DNA of 64,000 nucleotides, from positions 276,945-340,944 of the forward strand of contig JAVXUO010000393.1 in assembly GCA_033065855.1 (NCBI GenBank), written 5' to 3'. The stretch comes from Escallonia rubra (Eukaryota > Streptophyta > Magnoliopsida > Escalloniales > Escalloniaceae). The position numbers were made by a program, and so were the translations under genes. Below, one piece after another: positions 33,541 to 46,161 of this stretch. Below the pieces are notes generated by a model that worked only from the letters and a program-made list of their open reading frames with translations, did not search any database and was not told the DNA's origin. The stretch's first letter is position 1. Each line of letters starts with the position of its first letter.

Positions 33541-36150
33541 ACAAAACATAAAACCCAGTACTAATCATCAAACTAGTCGTGCGCACCCGACAGTGACATT
33601 GACAGGTGCCGGATCCTAAACATTAATTTTACGCTACTAATACGCTTTTAAATTAGTCAAGTATTAATTTAAATTTGGTGATGCAACACAAAAATTTATA
33701 TATGCGTTACTTATAAAAGTATGAATACTGTAAATCATTTCTGAACGATTTTGTCCTTCGTTAATAATATTTTTACCTACCCTTTATGATTCCCTTTTAA
33801 ATTTTGTTGAAATTAAATGAACATTGGATACAATGAATCTATTCTAAATATTAGGAAATGAAAAGTATGGTAAAAAAGAAATATATAAATTCATTTATTA
33901 TTCCCTTTTTAATTTGGTTGAAATATAAAAATGAATTGGGTAATAAGAATTGTGATTTTTTCCCTTACATTTTTAGGTTAGCAAACAATTAATCTATTTA
34001 AAATAAACACAAAAAAAGAGTAACTGAAATACGTTAAAAATCACTTCACAAACAAAAAATTGTTGGAAAAAAAATGTAAAAACAAAAAAATTAGGTAAAT
34101 TTGCATCAAAAAATTGAGGAGGGGGGGGGGGGGGGAACAAAGCTTGAGTATGACGTCAATTTGAACTGAAAATCTGTTCAATTATTACAATTGAAGATAA
34201 TGACAGGTGCTTTGCATGATGTACAACATTCATACTTTGAAATGCAAAACACCAGCTGGTCTTGAAAATTTCAAATCTTAAGTGTATACCATGAACAAAT
34301 TTAACATATTACAAAAAAAAAAAAGAGATGCAGATTCATTCTTTTTATTTCTCCATTTGCTCTTCTTTTCAGGAGCACCATCAAACATGTCTTTACTTCA
34401 GAAGCCTAGAGAGAAGATTTTCAAACACTAAACTAATTACAATTGCGAACATCAAATATACATTTATTCTAAAACAAGTTAAAAAAGAAATAATCTTAAG
34501 TAGGTGAAGTTATCTTTACTCTCCATTTTTCTCTACGACAATCGGAAATAATTTTAACATGTCTGAAAAGGTCAAAACATTCTAAAATGTTTTTTGCTTT
34601 TTGTACAACCAACCTATCATAAAGCCTTCACCATCCATGTTTTAGTAGAATTAATTGCCACTAAAAAAGTAAAAATGATTAGTGTTTGCGGCTTAGCAGA
34701 TATTGCAAGATTACAGTTTTATCAATGAGATTTAGTGACAATTGTCTTCACTGCTAGGGGAGTTAATGAGAATTAAATATGTCATATTCTAATGTCTAAA
34801 CTAACTTTCGGAAAATAATAATTTGCTAGCTCGGTGTATCCAATGAATCAAAATAATATTGTCTTCATGTTCCTAACTGAAGTTATTAGCTTTTACCTAT
34901 AACGGAAAATAGAGATACATTAATTATAAATTCTAGATAGTGTCAATATTGGAGAATTTAACCCAAAAAAATACAAACTTAAATAAACTACAAAATTAGT
35001 AAAACTGTGTTCATTTGTATTTTAGTAAATTTCGATCTCTTTTCTTTTTGGTAAATTACATTAGAGTTTAAGAGTACTTCGTTATAATTACAGTTCCAAA
35101 TATTGCATGTCTGAAGAACATCAAGTGTGAATTAATCCATCTTTAGAGAAGATGAAGTGGAGAAGGCCAGTATCATGAAAGAAAATATAAGAGTTGTCGA
35201 ACCAAGAACATGTGAATGAAAAAATATACAAATGTTTATTATTAAAAGAATCGGTCCATCCAAGTAATCCATCATTTCAACTAATGTGACCATCGATCCA
35301 ACAAAAAACTAACAAATCACAGAGCAAACCAAGTAACAAAAATCTATCGCCCCTAACATAGTTTTAACAATTAATCAACAAAGACAATTAACACCAAATC
35401 TCAGTATGAAGCGAATCGAGAAATAAATCACCTGTAGCACTCAACAATCTTTAACCATAAGCAACCTGCCACTCATTTAATCAAGAAAACCCTCAAAAGA
35501 TGTGAACAGCAAGTAGATGGCACGGTGGTGGGTAACGGCAAAAATATGGCACAGTAAGGTGGTGGGTAGCGGCAAAAAGGAAATGTAGCAACTAAAGGGA
35601 AAAGAAGATGAAGATGAAGATGAAGATGAAGAGGAAGACGAAAGTAAATTTGTTTCTTTATTTTTGTAAAAACACTAAATTTGGCCACCATTAATTAACC
35701 AACCACTTAACCACTAAACCACCATTAGATACTTTTAGCCACCATAAACAACCATTAAGCATCTTTAATTCTCCCAAGACCATCTTGAGCAAACCCACAA
35801 CTATGAATTGGGATTTTGAACAGTCAGTAAGTGGAGAGAGAAAGGGAAGAGTACAAAAAGAAAAAGAAGTGTATGTGACGTGGGATGGAGGCTTTTTGGG
35901 AAGAGAATAGTGGGCGGGTTACATAAAGTTTTTAGGAGCTGAAAATTCAATATGAGTCTGACATGTTTCTTTAATTTAGTAAAATTAAAAAAATAGGATT
36001 CAGAGTTTGCTGTCCATTAAGGCTATCAATAAATCCAAATATATAGATTATAAATAACTTACATATGACACTCCTGAAACTACTAACAAAATTAATAAAA
36101 AGAAATTAATACCCTTCATGAAAAAAAAAATTACTCAAACCACCCACTCA
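33541..36150. other. Intergenic DNA with a dispersed repeat
   Basis: Apart from the repeat at 33690-34480, I see no gene. A GATGAA-type hexamer run is present at about 35607-35635. Confidence 0.6.
33690..34480. repeat. Dispersed non-coding repeat, copy B
   Basis: It resembles 12330-13110 in order and orientation (see that entry). It includes a G run of about 15 at 34119-34136 where copy A has none. Class unknown. Confidence 0.7.
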
Positions 36151-36159
36151 CTTCTCACA

Positions 36160-37850
36160 CTAGTTCACAGCCACCACACCTGAAAAGCCCAAACATACTG
36201 CCCATCACACATAGACCACAAACAAAAAAACCCCAAAATCATCTCTATCCTCTTTTGTTCATCTCTTCTGTAAACCAAGTTCACCGTACCCTTTGGTTGT
36301 CCGTAATGATATCTGTAATTGATATGATAAGTTTTAAGTGTTAATCTGTCCGGTAATAATTTCCTGGTGAAAGCCTGGATTTTGGCCAAAAATCCGAAAT
36401 TTCTTAGAGGTGAGACCATGTATGTGATAGGATATCTACTGTGGGACTTAAATTTGGTTCTTTGAGGCAACATCTTGTCACTTCTTGTTCATGAAGTAAA
36501 AAATATGCTGATTTAACTGTGAAATTCCTCTTCACTGATGCATCCCAAAAGGCAGATGTCACGGAAGGCCGTAGAAGCACCTGAATGATGTCAACAATAG
36601 TTGGTAAAGACAAAGTGGTAATAGTAAACTCAATCCAAGAAGAGATATTAATGAGATCCTCACTAGATTTCACTATTGTGAGGGGGTCGAAGGTTGCTAA
36701 GTCTTGGGGTTTGATGGAGGGGATTCACTTGTCCTTCCAAATATTGATATTCCAACCATCCCTTATTTGTCGGCTACAAGCGTAGTCTTGGAAGTACTGC
36801 ATCTTGTCCTGCCAGGATACGTCGCCAACCCCACGAGGTGGAGGAGTAGGATTTGACTCTGAGAAATAATTGGCCCGAAACAATGATGGAAGTAAGTGTT
36901 CAGGAGAGTGAAGAAATCTTTTGGCTAGTTTTTGCAAGAAGCGCTAGATTGAAGACTTTTGAAGAGAGAAATCCCAAGCCTCATTTGGATTTAGGACCAC
37001 ATACAGAGAGCTAATTAAACCAGTGTATGCGTTGTCCCGTAGAATCCCCTTTCCACCAGAAGTTACACGGTCAATCTTCTTACATGCATGACCTGGGAAA
37101 AAAATGATCTGCATTTGATATGATAACAAGGACGAAAGAACTGATGATAATAAAGTAGCCCTTCCAACTTTGTTCAGTAACAATCCCAACCAACCGGCAC
37201 AATGCTTCTGAATTTTTTCTATAAGGCGTTAAGAGAACTCTTTACGGTGTGTCACAATATGCAAAGTGGTATTCAAGTAAGGACCAAAAGTTGTAGAGTA
37301 AGTAATACCTAGAGAGGAGGTACAATACTCTACTAATAAAGAAGGGGGACAATTGGGACTCACCATCAAGGTGGATTTGGCTATGTTAATTTGTTGTCAT
37401 GAATCTGAAAGATAATTATTGAGAAGTTCACAAAAATTAGGGGGTTAATATGAAAGAATAGTAAACAATCATCCACAAAAAAGAGATGGGTGATACATGA
37501 AGTGAGGCGTAGTTGGATACCCCGTAGACCCCATATTCCTCAGCTTTCCCTAGAGTTTGTAAAAGTATCTTGATGCAAAGAATATATATGAAGGGTGAGA
37601 AATGATCTCCTTGACGAATATCACAAGAGGGTATAAACTAAGTGGAGGGCGTCCTTTTAATGAAGATGGAATAAGCCACACATGTTATAAGTTTCATTAT
37701 TAAAAGAGCTCCCCATCTTGGGAAACCAAACTGAATAAGGACATCCTCGATAAAATCCCATTTTAATTGATCATACGCTTTACTATGTCCATTCTAATGG
37801 ATCTCGGAATTTGTTTACCCATTCCTTTTAATACATATATTGTTGGCAAA
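36160..37850 (-). pseudogene. Decayed LINE (non-LTR retrotransposon) reverse transcriptase fragment
   Basis: On the minus strand, broken frames give the order expected of a plant L1-type polymerase. Near 37840-37540 are KAYDQLKWDFIEDVLIQFGF and then IRQGDHFSPFIYILC, the latter resembling the LRQGDPLSPYLF motif of the reverse transcriptase. Near 37189-36944 is GRATLLSSVLSSLLSYQMQI. Near 36780-36725 is IRDGWNINIWKDK, and near 36540-36510 is FTVKSAYFLLHEQE at the start of the zinc-binding C-terminal region. Several stops and frameshifts break it, and the 5' half with the endonuclease is missing. It is not functional. Confidence 0.75.
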
Positions 37851-39122
37851 TTACTTTTGCGCAACTAAAATATTATGAGTAGTCGTAAAATATTTTAAGA
37901 ATCTTTGTCGATGATAAATTTTGAAAGAGGGAGAAACCTAAAGGCTTAAGAAGGTCACTCCTTACTGTATCCCTTGAAACTCGAATAAAACCAACATGAC
38001 ACTTACTAGAGTCTCTCCGCAGAAAGTTGACAATACACATGCGTAAACAAGTTTTCTATCCGTACTCATTGCTCCAAAGCAGATTTTCAACTCTTAAGCT
38101 CGTGGGGAAAAACATGCTTCAACGTCTTTTAGTTTTGTGCAAAACATTTCATTCACAGGAAAAATCACTCAAGAATAAATATGCCAAAACCATGTTTTAT
38201 TCCAAGCATACTTCCTGAAAAGCAACATCCCAAAATCTCTCACCTCGAATTCACATTATTTCCATTCTTACCTTAATATCTAGTGTGCACATCCCTGTAT
38301 AGTGGACCAGAAAACTAAACGTAGCAATGGGTATGTTCTTACAAGATGACATAAATTGTCACAGCATACGACCCCTTCCCCAACTCCATTTAAGATTGGC
38401 GATCCCTTACAGGCTGCTGATTGGCTAAAAAGCTACTGGAATAAATATTATAAACTCTTGAGAGATCGGCAAAGGATACCTTAAATATGTAACCGTGCCA
38501 TGTAAGTGGAAGGACAGCATCATGATCTAATGTAGACTTAATGGCAGCAATCTCATTCAACTTGTTTTCCATCTTGAGACCCTTGCAGAGCACATTTCTT
38601 GTGGCGAAATCGGGCATCATATTCGACTTTCTCATTTCTTCAAAAACCCTGTAAGCATCACCAGGCTTGTGACACCAAACATAAGCTCGGATCAGAATCT
38701 GAAAGAAATAAACATCCCGCTCCAAATCGCATTGCCCAACCATCGCAGACAGATACTTGACTGCCTTCAGATCCTTATACTTACGCCCAAAATAGTATAT
38801 TAGCCCCGTAAATGTCTGAATATCTGGTTGAATTCCGTGCTGAAAAATCATTTCATTTAGCATAGCTACCACATCAGAGCCACTGTGGCGTTTCCAGGAC
38901 AATGTCCGGAAGAGAGAACAGTACAAGATCTTCATATTGAACTCTGGTAAAGGGTCACAAAATTGTTCAATTTCACGGAGGATCTTGAAGGTAGGATCTA
39001 CTGTATATATATTATTTTTGTGGAAGTCTATTATTAGTTTGATTGTAAAGAATGGTAACTTAATACCTTCCCTTTTTATTTTGGACAAGAGTTCATCCAT
39101 TCGTTCATCATCTGGACCTGCT

Positions 39123-39661
39123 TGTCACGGACCGTTTGCTAAGGAGGCTGATTTTTAGAGGTTACGCCATGCGGACGCTCATTAGGCGCTTACGGGACGC
39201 TTCGTGGACGCTTACTTGGCGATTAGAAGGCAAGGCTTCCGGAAGGTTCCGGACTTCTCTACACTATTCTATTTTGTACATGTGTGAATATTCTAGAATA
39301 GGAAAGTATTCTAGAATACTAAAGAAGCTTGTAAATAGTCTAGAGAGTTCTAGAAGGTTAATGCATACCGTAGGATTGCATGTAATCTCCACCGTCCGTT
39401 GAGGAGGTGGAGTAGTATCGAATGCAAAGGCCTCACTTGGCCAAAGCATCCAAGACACATCCAAGACATTCTTGTATTCAAGTATATTAGGCTTTCTCCA
39501 AGTAGTGTATTGGGAATCCTTTCCCCAACCTCTTGTGTTCCGCTGCATATTTGTTTCCAACTTTGCCCAGCTCTACGGTTAGGCTGACTTAGTGAGCAAG
39601 CGGGGGCTTGATCTAGCTAAGTGCCGCACGGTTTCGACTTAGGGAAGTTCGGTCCGTGACA
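39123..39661. mobile_element. Solo LTR (539 bp) inside the PPR pseudogene
   Basis: It begins TGTCACGGACCG and ends CGGTCCGTGACA, a 12-bp inverted terminal repeat with the TG...CA ends of LTRs. It is flanked by TGCT on both sides (39119-39122 and 39662-39665), a short likely target duplication. It is absent from the paralogous site at about 32126. It contains repeated ATTCTAGAATA words. No internal coding region is present. A small TIR transposon is an alternative reading. Confidence 0.75.
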
Positions 39662-40666
39662 TGCTGCTGCTAAAATGGCAATCATTGTCGAGACTGTGTA
39701 AACATTATGTCTGAGCCGTCCCCCGGCTTGCATTTCTCAAGCCACTGGAAAAAATTCCATGCCCTATCAACTTGACGGAGATTCCTTAATAACTTTGCAC
39801 ACCAATGGAGTTGTCCACTCAAAATCCACACCCTCCATTGCAAATCCCATTTCAGGATTCAAATTCCAGAATGCTTCTGCGAAAAAGTGAGGATCCACGT
39901 CCATGTCCACCCGCGGCCACGTTGGTTTCGCCTCAAAGCTTTCGTCTTCATCGTCATCCTTTTCGCTCTCGCTGTGCTGCTAGTGAAACCAAAATATATG
40001 TCCTCAAGACTTCCCCTTGTTCCATTCAGTAAGAGTTGTCTGACAAGTGCATCCACCTCCTTCATCAAACCCGACTCCATCATGGACTGCAATGCCAACC
40101 TTGTCAACTGACCCGGCAATATCCCGTCAAGTCGCATCTCACATATCAAACTTTCGACAACATCGAAACTTTTCATTTCCGTAAAGCCCCCCAAGAGAAC
40201 GGAATACTGCTTGACAGTGCGCTTGATTCTCATCCTTGGCAATATATCGAACACCTGCTTGGCAGATTTGAATTTCCCCGCGCTCGCCAAGTGCTCGATC
40301 ATGATCGAATAGGTTCGCGTGTTCGGGATCCGGTTCTCCTTAACCAAGGCACGGAAGATCTTGACCGCTTCTGAGTGGTTCTCGTTGCGTCCATAGAGGT
40401 CCATGACCATGTTGAAGGACTCAGTGCATGGAATCTTGCCGTCGCCCCGCACAAGCAGGCGCCAATAATCCAAGGTGAGCCGAGGTCCCCGACGGCGTAA
40501 TAGTGCCGAGCCAACTCCATCAGGTCCGTAGAACACAAATCACCAGACAATAATTCTAACCCGGGGATTACGTCGGCTTTCATCGCCTCGATTAGGTTAT
40601 GGAGATCTATAGCGCGGCCAGACTCGGCGAGGACGCGGTCGAATGCGTCTAGGGAAGGCCTGTTGT

Positions 40667-42685
40667 TAGGGATGGCAATGGGACGGGTCGGATGCGGATC
40701 TTACAAAATCCGAACCCGCTAGTCCTGAAACCTCGCCCCGCCCCGCCACCGGGTCATTTATGAACAATACCATATCCGATCCTAAGGGTAGTTGGAAAAC
40801 CCGCCCCCGCCCCGATCCGCCCTTCCATGAAGCACTCAAAACCCGCACCAACCTGCCCCGCCCCGCCCCGCCCCGTTCCACTTGGTTTGGCATAATTCTT
40901 TTTTACTCCTTAAACATGTATTACAAAAGTTACACAAAACCATATCACAAAAAATAAATTAGACAAATATTAAATTGATGTCCAAAATTTTTAAAGGAGA
41001 GATTAATAGATTACAACACATTTCAAATAAATTACACCACAATTCAAATTACCGTTCAAATAGATTATACCACATTTACGAAATAGTTTAATTACAACAC
41101 AAATACAACAAAGTAATAAAAAAAAATTCCAAAGCAAGCTAGTCCAGAGACTCCACGCTTGCATTTGGTGTTGATGGATGAGAAATCTAATCCTCCAATG
41201 TAGCTCTAGGGGTTTGCACAGGAGATGATGCGATGGGAAAAGTTGTAATTTCATTGGAAGACATGATTTTATCTGCATATACATTTGAACCCAAAGAAAA
41301 CTTGATCACTAAAATAAATGAAATTACGCAAAGCTTGAATTAATTAAAGATACGAAAATTACGCAAGACTATGTTCCCTGCAATTATACACACAGATGCT
41401 TTTCCAGTATAAGTATCATTAGTACCTAAGCAATAAAAACTCATTTCCCAAAAAGACTCATAACAATGCGAGCAATAAGCAATTACACGAAAAAATCAAT
41501 TCCCTTAATTCACATAAAGGGACAGAGAAACACAACTCATAGCAGTTCATCCCCATCATTCAAAACCAATTTAGAAACAAAATCTAAAAAAAATACTAGT
41601 TCATGCCTATCAGCAACCTTTCAAATACTAAATCCATGGTCCCATCATTCACTACAGCAATCCGAAGTGCTGTTTCGTGAGGCATTTCCCTAGTCATTTT
41701 CATGGCTCCTTTAATTCAATAAGATTAAATCCATCATTGGTCCATGGTTCATCATCAAGCTTTGATACAATTAGTTGAGGATATCTCTAATTTGATATAA
41801 GATTTGGATAACATAGACTTTCAATCCCATGATCAATTTTCAGATTAAGTCTTTCAAACCAAGAGTCCTGTGTTTCATGCCCATCATCCACTACAGCAAC
41901 CTTTTACCATTTTAGGAAAAACAGAAGTACAACTATGAAATTGAATTCCCTTCACGCACAGAAAGAAATAGAGAAGTACAACTATGAAATTACATACCCA
42001 CATCATTCAAAAATCAATTATAAACAAGATTAATCACATAAATGATGAAAAGAACATGATTTATCTGGACAGACGTTCGACAGAAATGATAAGAAAAAAA
42101 ATAGAGAACCCAATTCCCTTGATTCAACAGAAAAATAACCTAATTTGGATGGATGCTCAAAAGAAATGATAAGAAGAATATAGGCTAGAATCATGTTACT
42201 GAAATGAAAAGAAGATTATAGCTACCTTGGATTCGGGATAAGAAGGAGAGAAGAAGAAGGAGGCAGCGGCGGCGGCCGGCTGTGGATCCATCGGCAGAGA
42301 GGGAGAGACGAGGTGCGGCGGCCGGCGTGGTAATGGAAAGTCGAGAGAGGCACTGATCGAGGCAGAGAGTGAGAGAGGACTGATTAAGGATTGTAGGGTT
42401 TGCAAGAAAGAAAAAAAAGGAACACATATATATATGGTATCCTATGGACGGCTAAGATCAACTAAAGAAATAGGGGATGGCTAAGATTCACTAAAGAATT
42501 AGGGTAAGTATACCGGGGAGAGGGTCGGGTCGGATCGCGGGGCGGATTTAAGTGTATACCATACCCGACCCTAACCCGCTGCGGATTTAAAAAAAATACC
42601 ATACCCGCCCCACGCCCCGATCAAAGTCAAAATAACCCGCTCCTATCGGGGCGTGGGGCGGGTACGGATTTTTTTGCCATCCCTA
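40667..42685. mobile_element. Non-autonomous hAT element (2019 bp) with 8-bp target site duplication
   Basis: The ends TAGGGATGGCAA and TTGCCATCCCTA are perfect 12-bp inverted repeats flanked by CCTGTTGT at 40659-40666 and 42686-42693. Subterminal 100-150 bp on both sides are rich in CCCGCCCCG and GACGGGTCGG words. The paralogous PPR site has no insert. No transposase frame is visible (longest frames under 100 aa), so it depends on a hAT transposase elsewhere. Confidence 0.93.
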
Positions 42686-43082
42686 CCTGTTGTGCGAGAA
42701 TTGCGGGACATGCTGGTCGAGGGTTTTGATGAGGGAAATGGCAGAATCGGCAGAGGGAGCGGAACGGAGGGCCTGGGCCAGTACGGTCGGGTCGTCCTTG
42801 AGGATCGGGTCGCTTAGGAGAGTCGTCAAGGGGGTGTTGTTGTTGTCGTCGTTGGTGGAGTGAGGGTTGTGAAGAGCCTGTTTGAGTGATTGGAGGAGCC
42901 TAGATTTAAGGACGTAAGTGTCGACGGTGGTGGCAGGGGCTTCGTCAATGTAGGCGGCCTTTACGTAAGTCTGCAGGTAAGCCTGGCCAGCCAGAAGTAA
43001 TGGAGGCTTCTTCTTGCGGCTGCCTTTCTGGATCATTATCGCCCTCCACACACTGCCGTTAATTTTTCCTTGGGCTCGGGGG

Positions 43083-44400
43083 TGTAGGTCCCTAGGTACA
43101 CCTCGATCTAGAGGGGGTTGAATATGTGTTTTATAACTTTGAGTAGAATTAAAAAACGAGATTACAAAGTAATGATAAAAAGAATAATAATAAATCAACA
43201 TAGAGATTTATATTGGTTCAGCCCCACCAGCCTACGTCCAGTCCTCGAGCACTCCACACAAGGGAGACCTACTCGAGCCTTCCACTAACCAACTAGCTTA
43301 GGGTGCTAGCTCAAACCACAGTACAATTTCTAAAACCTTTCCAAGGTTTCCAATAGATTATAATTGAAAAGAAATTTACAATGTAATACAACAGACAAAT
43401 TCCTTCTTGAGTAGATGTTACAGTGAATAATTTAAGACTAAGCTCTCTTAGGTGAGAAAATCTATATTCTTTCAAGAACCAAAACTAAGAAGCTTACAAT
43501 AAACTTTCTCAAAGATGAACTCACTCAATAGAGAATAGATGAATGTGTGAGAATAAGATGATAGAGTACTTTTAAAAGAGTAAGAGAGATTTTTCAAGGA
43601 TTGGCAAGAAGTGTATTAAATGCTCTGAAGGATCCCATTTTACACTGGAGTAGAAAGTGAACCATTATAAAGGGGAAGCCAAAAAAAATTGATTCGAATA
43701 AAACATAAGTTTTATTCGACTGAAAGTACATCTCAGATAAATCGGTCGAATGAAAACTTAGTGAGAAGAGATGGAAAAACACTGAAGAATTGAGTCGAAT
43801 GAAAATTCCATTTCAATCGACCGAAAAGTTCAGCTTCGACCGAAAAGTATTTTTTAAGGCAAGAAAGAAAGAACTGCACAATTGAGTCGAATGCAAACTG
43901 TTTGCCTTCGAAAGAAACATTCAATTTTTGTTCTTTACCAGAAAATTTTTGTGAGATCTTTTAAGAAGGACTTAGAACCAACACATAAAAGATAAAGGAT
44001 AAAAATATACTACAGTCACTACATCTTCAATGTGGTCCGAGTTCAAATTCAAGTCCAAGCTTTTTCCAAGGCAAGATCTTTGTCTTCGTTTGATTAGAAT
44101 AAATCCTGGAATATTTATCTTAATAATGTTGTCAGTTAAATGTTAGAAATAATCAATTTAGAATCATCAAAATCGATACGTCAACAATCTCCCCATTTTT
44201 TATGATAACAACATCAGTTCTAGAATGATATAAACATACTCCCCCTTGATCTTGATCAGATAACATTGAAACAAAGCAATGACTAAAAAGAACATCTTTA
44301 ATATTCACCAAAAAATTGTTAAAGACAATTACAAAGAATAATCAATTGTTCTCCCCTTTTGTCAAATAAAAAAGAGGGATAGCCAATTCCAACAATCAAA
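43083..44400. mobile_element. LTR-like repeat, probably a truncated LTR retrotransposon
   Basis: It begins TGTAGGTCCCTAGGTACACC exactly where similarity to the PPR upstream region stops. The sequence includes AGAGGGGGTTGAATATG near 43114 and CAACAATCTCCCCATTTTTT near 44183, words I associate with long LTRs of plant Copia (Sirevirus-like) elements; this is from memory and not checked. The 3' limit is uncertain, and no gag-pol is present. Confidence 0.45.
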
Positions 44401-44984
44401 AGATTAAAAGAAATAGAATCTAAGGCTGACGGCGGTGAGCACTCTGTGCAAAAGAGGAAGGATCAGTACGCGGCGGAGCCGTTGTGGATACTTCAATAAC
44501 TTTGACGACACGAGGAGAGTTGTACGGGAGATGCGGGTTAAAGAACCATTCTTCCCTTTCAATGCCGGTATGGTGAGATGGAAAGATATCCGGACGGGTG
44601 ACCCTAAATCCATGAGCCTGATCAAAGATCTGATGCGCCAGGTAGCAGTTCTACTTAATCAGTGTGCTCGTAGTGAGATAAGCCTAGCGACGATGAGCCT
44701 GAAGAGCAATGTTCTGTTGGCGGCGTAGATCATGCTGCAGCCGAGTCAAACTCTCCAGAATATGAGTGTGGTTGAGAGGAAGGGAGGAAAGGTTAGAGGT
44801 AAGTTCATTAACAAGGGTATGAAAGTCTATTTGGTTAGAAAGAAGCTGGGTTAAGGATTGATGGACCGATTGCTAAAGAGCAGCAAGTTCGCGAAGGAAG
44901 GCGGTATGGTTGGCGGCAACAGAGGCAGATGTAGCGAACACTGTTGACGTGACAGATAAGGACAAGATAACCATCGTTGGGGTT
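44401..44984 (-). other. Degenerate coding-like stretch of unknown origin
   Basis: Minus-strand frames with two stops read like protein (LESLTRLQHDLRRQQNIALQ, then PDIFPSHHTGIEREEWFFNP), ending in a Ser/Pro-rich tail. I do not recognise it. It lies between the LTR-like repeat and a MULE end and could belong to either. Confidence 0.35.
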
Positions 44985-45278
44985 AAGGACTGACGAGACA
45001 GGTCCTGACATGTGTCAGTCGAGAGAACGTCTGCTACACTGTCAGGACAAAAAAGTTGCCAGGAAGGTCCACAGGTCAAAAAGTTGTCCGCTACACTGTA
45101 TAGCGGACCACTTTTTGACTTGCATGTGTCAGGACAAAAAAGTTGGCTGCTGCACAATGTAGCAGACGAGGAAGGAGGGGCAGAATGGTAAAAAAAAACG
45201 TCTGCTACATAGTGTAGCGGACCACTGACAGCTTTTGAAAAAAAACAGATCTGGCTTTCAGGATGGACGGATCAGCTC

Positions 45279-45280
<2 letters not shown>
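44985..45280. mobile_element. Solo MULE terminal region facing an (AT)n tract
   Basis: It matches the right end of copy 1 block for block: GACAGGTCCTGACATGTGTCAG near 45000, variant palindromes near 45082-45106 and 45201-45223, and the terminus GGATCAGCTCCC ending at 45280. The element body that should lie to the left is missing or replaced by unrelated sequence. Confidence 0.85.

Positions 45281-45318
<38 letters not shown>
45281..45318. repeat. (AT)n microsatellite between two MULE termini
   Basis: About 19 AT units lie between the solo end (terminus 45280) and the left terminus of copy 2 (45319). Confidence 0.95.
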
Positions 45319-45320
<2 letters not shown>

Positions 45321-45563
45321 GAGCTGATCCCTTGACAGCGTAGGCAAAATAGGATATCTTGCCAGCGCGATCTGGCCGTCCATCCCGAAGGGATGGACGG
45401 TCCAGATCACTTTTTTTTGCGGCGCTGTCAGTCGTCCGCTACACTGTGTAGCGGACGGATCTTTTTACCATCTTGCCCTCGCTCACCCGTCCGCTAGACT
45501 GTGTAGCGGACGACATTCTTGGGCCAACAAAAAGTAGTCCGCTACACTGTCCAGCGGACGACT
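45319..45563 (+). repeat. Left terminal inverted repeat of MULE copy 2
   Basis: Starts GGGAGCTGATCCCTTGACAG. It holds the GGCCGTCCATCCC/GGGATGGACGG self-complementary motif near 45375-45400 and palindromes near 45434, 45490 and 45537. Confidence 0.95.
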
Positions 45564-46161
45564 GTCATTCTGACGCAATTGTGACTTGTCTGACACAAGT
45601 GTGACATGATGTCGACAATTCTGTCCGCTACACAGTATAGCGGACAGTATTGCCCATCCCCACTACTCAATTTTCTTTCAGCACAATTTTCTTCTACTCA
45701 ATTCTTTCAGCACAATTTTCTTCTCCTTCAGACTCGCTTCCATTTTCAGCTGCCTTCAAGCTTCGAGTAACACTTGCTTCAAGCTTCGCTCAAGCAAGGT
45801 AAGTTTGCTTCAAGTTTTCTTGATGTTCTAGAAATTTGTCACTGTATTCATCAATTTGTGATTTTATACTCTAGATTTTTTGTGATGTTCTAGACATGAT
45901 GTTCATCAAAAAGGTATAATTTGTTAACTTTATATTTAATTCATTATAGTTTAATTCGATTTTTTGGCATGATGAATTCGTCTATTTATCTTACTAATTT
46001 AAATTTGTTATGTTCAATAAATTAATAATTGTTAATTTGGAGACACTTTTGAGATTATGCATACCGTATGTTTGCCATCCTAATTTTTAGGTAATATTTT
46101 CAGTTAGAAATGCCATTTGATTGTTAAGCGTAGTCTATTTCTACACAGCTCTTGTTTCACA

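Larger units (their letters stand above)
38390..43066 (-). pseudogene. PPR pseudogene, duplicate of 31400-33501, disrupted by two transposons
   Basis: Three blocks match the intact-looking copy: 42694-43066 (N-terminus), 39667-40658 (middle) and 38390-39118 (C-terminus). The start codon is changed from ATG to ATT near 43050 (plus strand CCGTTAATTTTT versus CCGTTCATTTTT). Small deletions near 40440-40485 shift the frame. The same GGGGGACGG frame break is present near 39712-39720. A solo LTR and a hAT element separate the blocks. The C-terminal block is almost identical to the other copy, which suggests recent duplication or gene conversion there. Confidence 0.9.
37890..43076. repeat. Segmental duplication, copy B, interrupted by a solo LTR and a hAT element
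   Basis: It matches 30941-33520 in order and orientation, and is extended to 5.2 kb by inserts at 39123-39661 and 40667-42685. Its outer end is cut by an LTR-like sequence at 43083. Confidence 0.85.
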
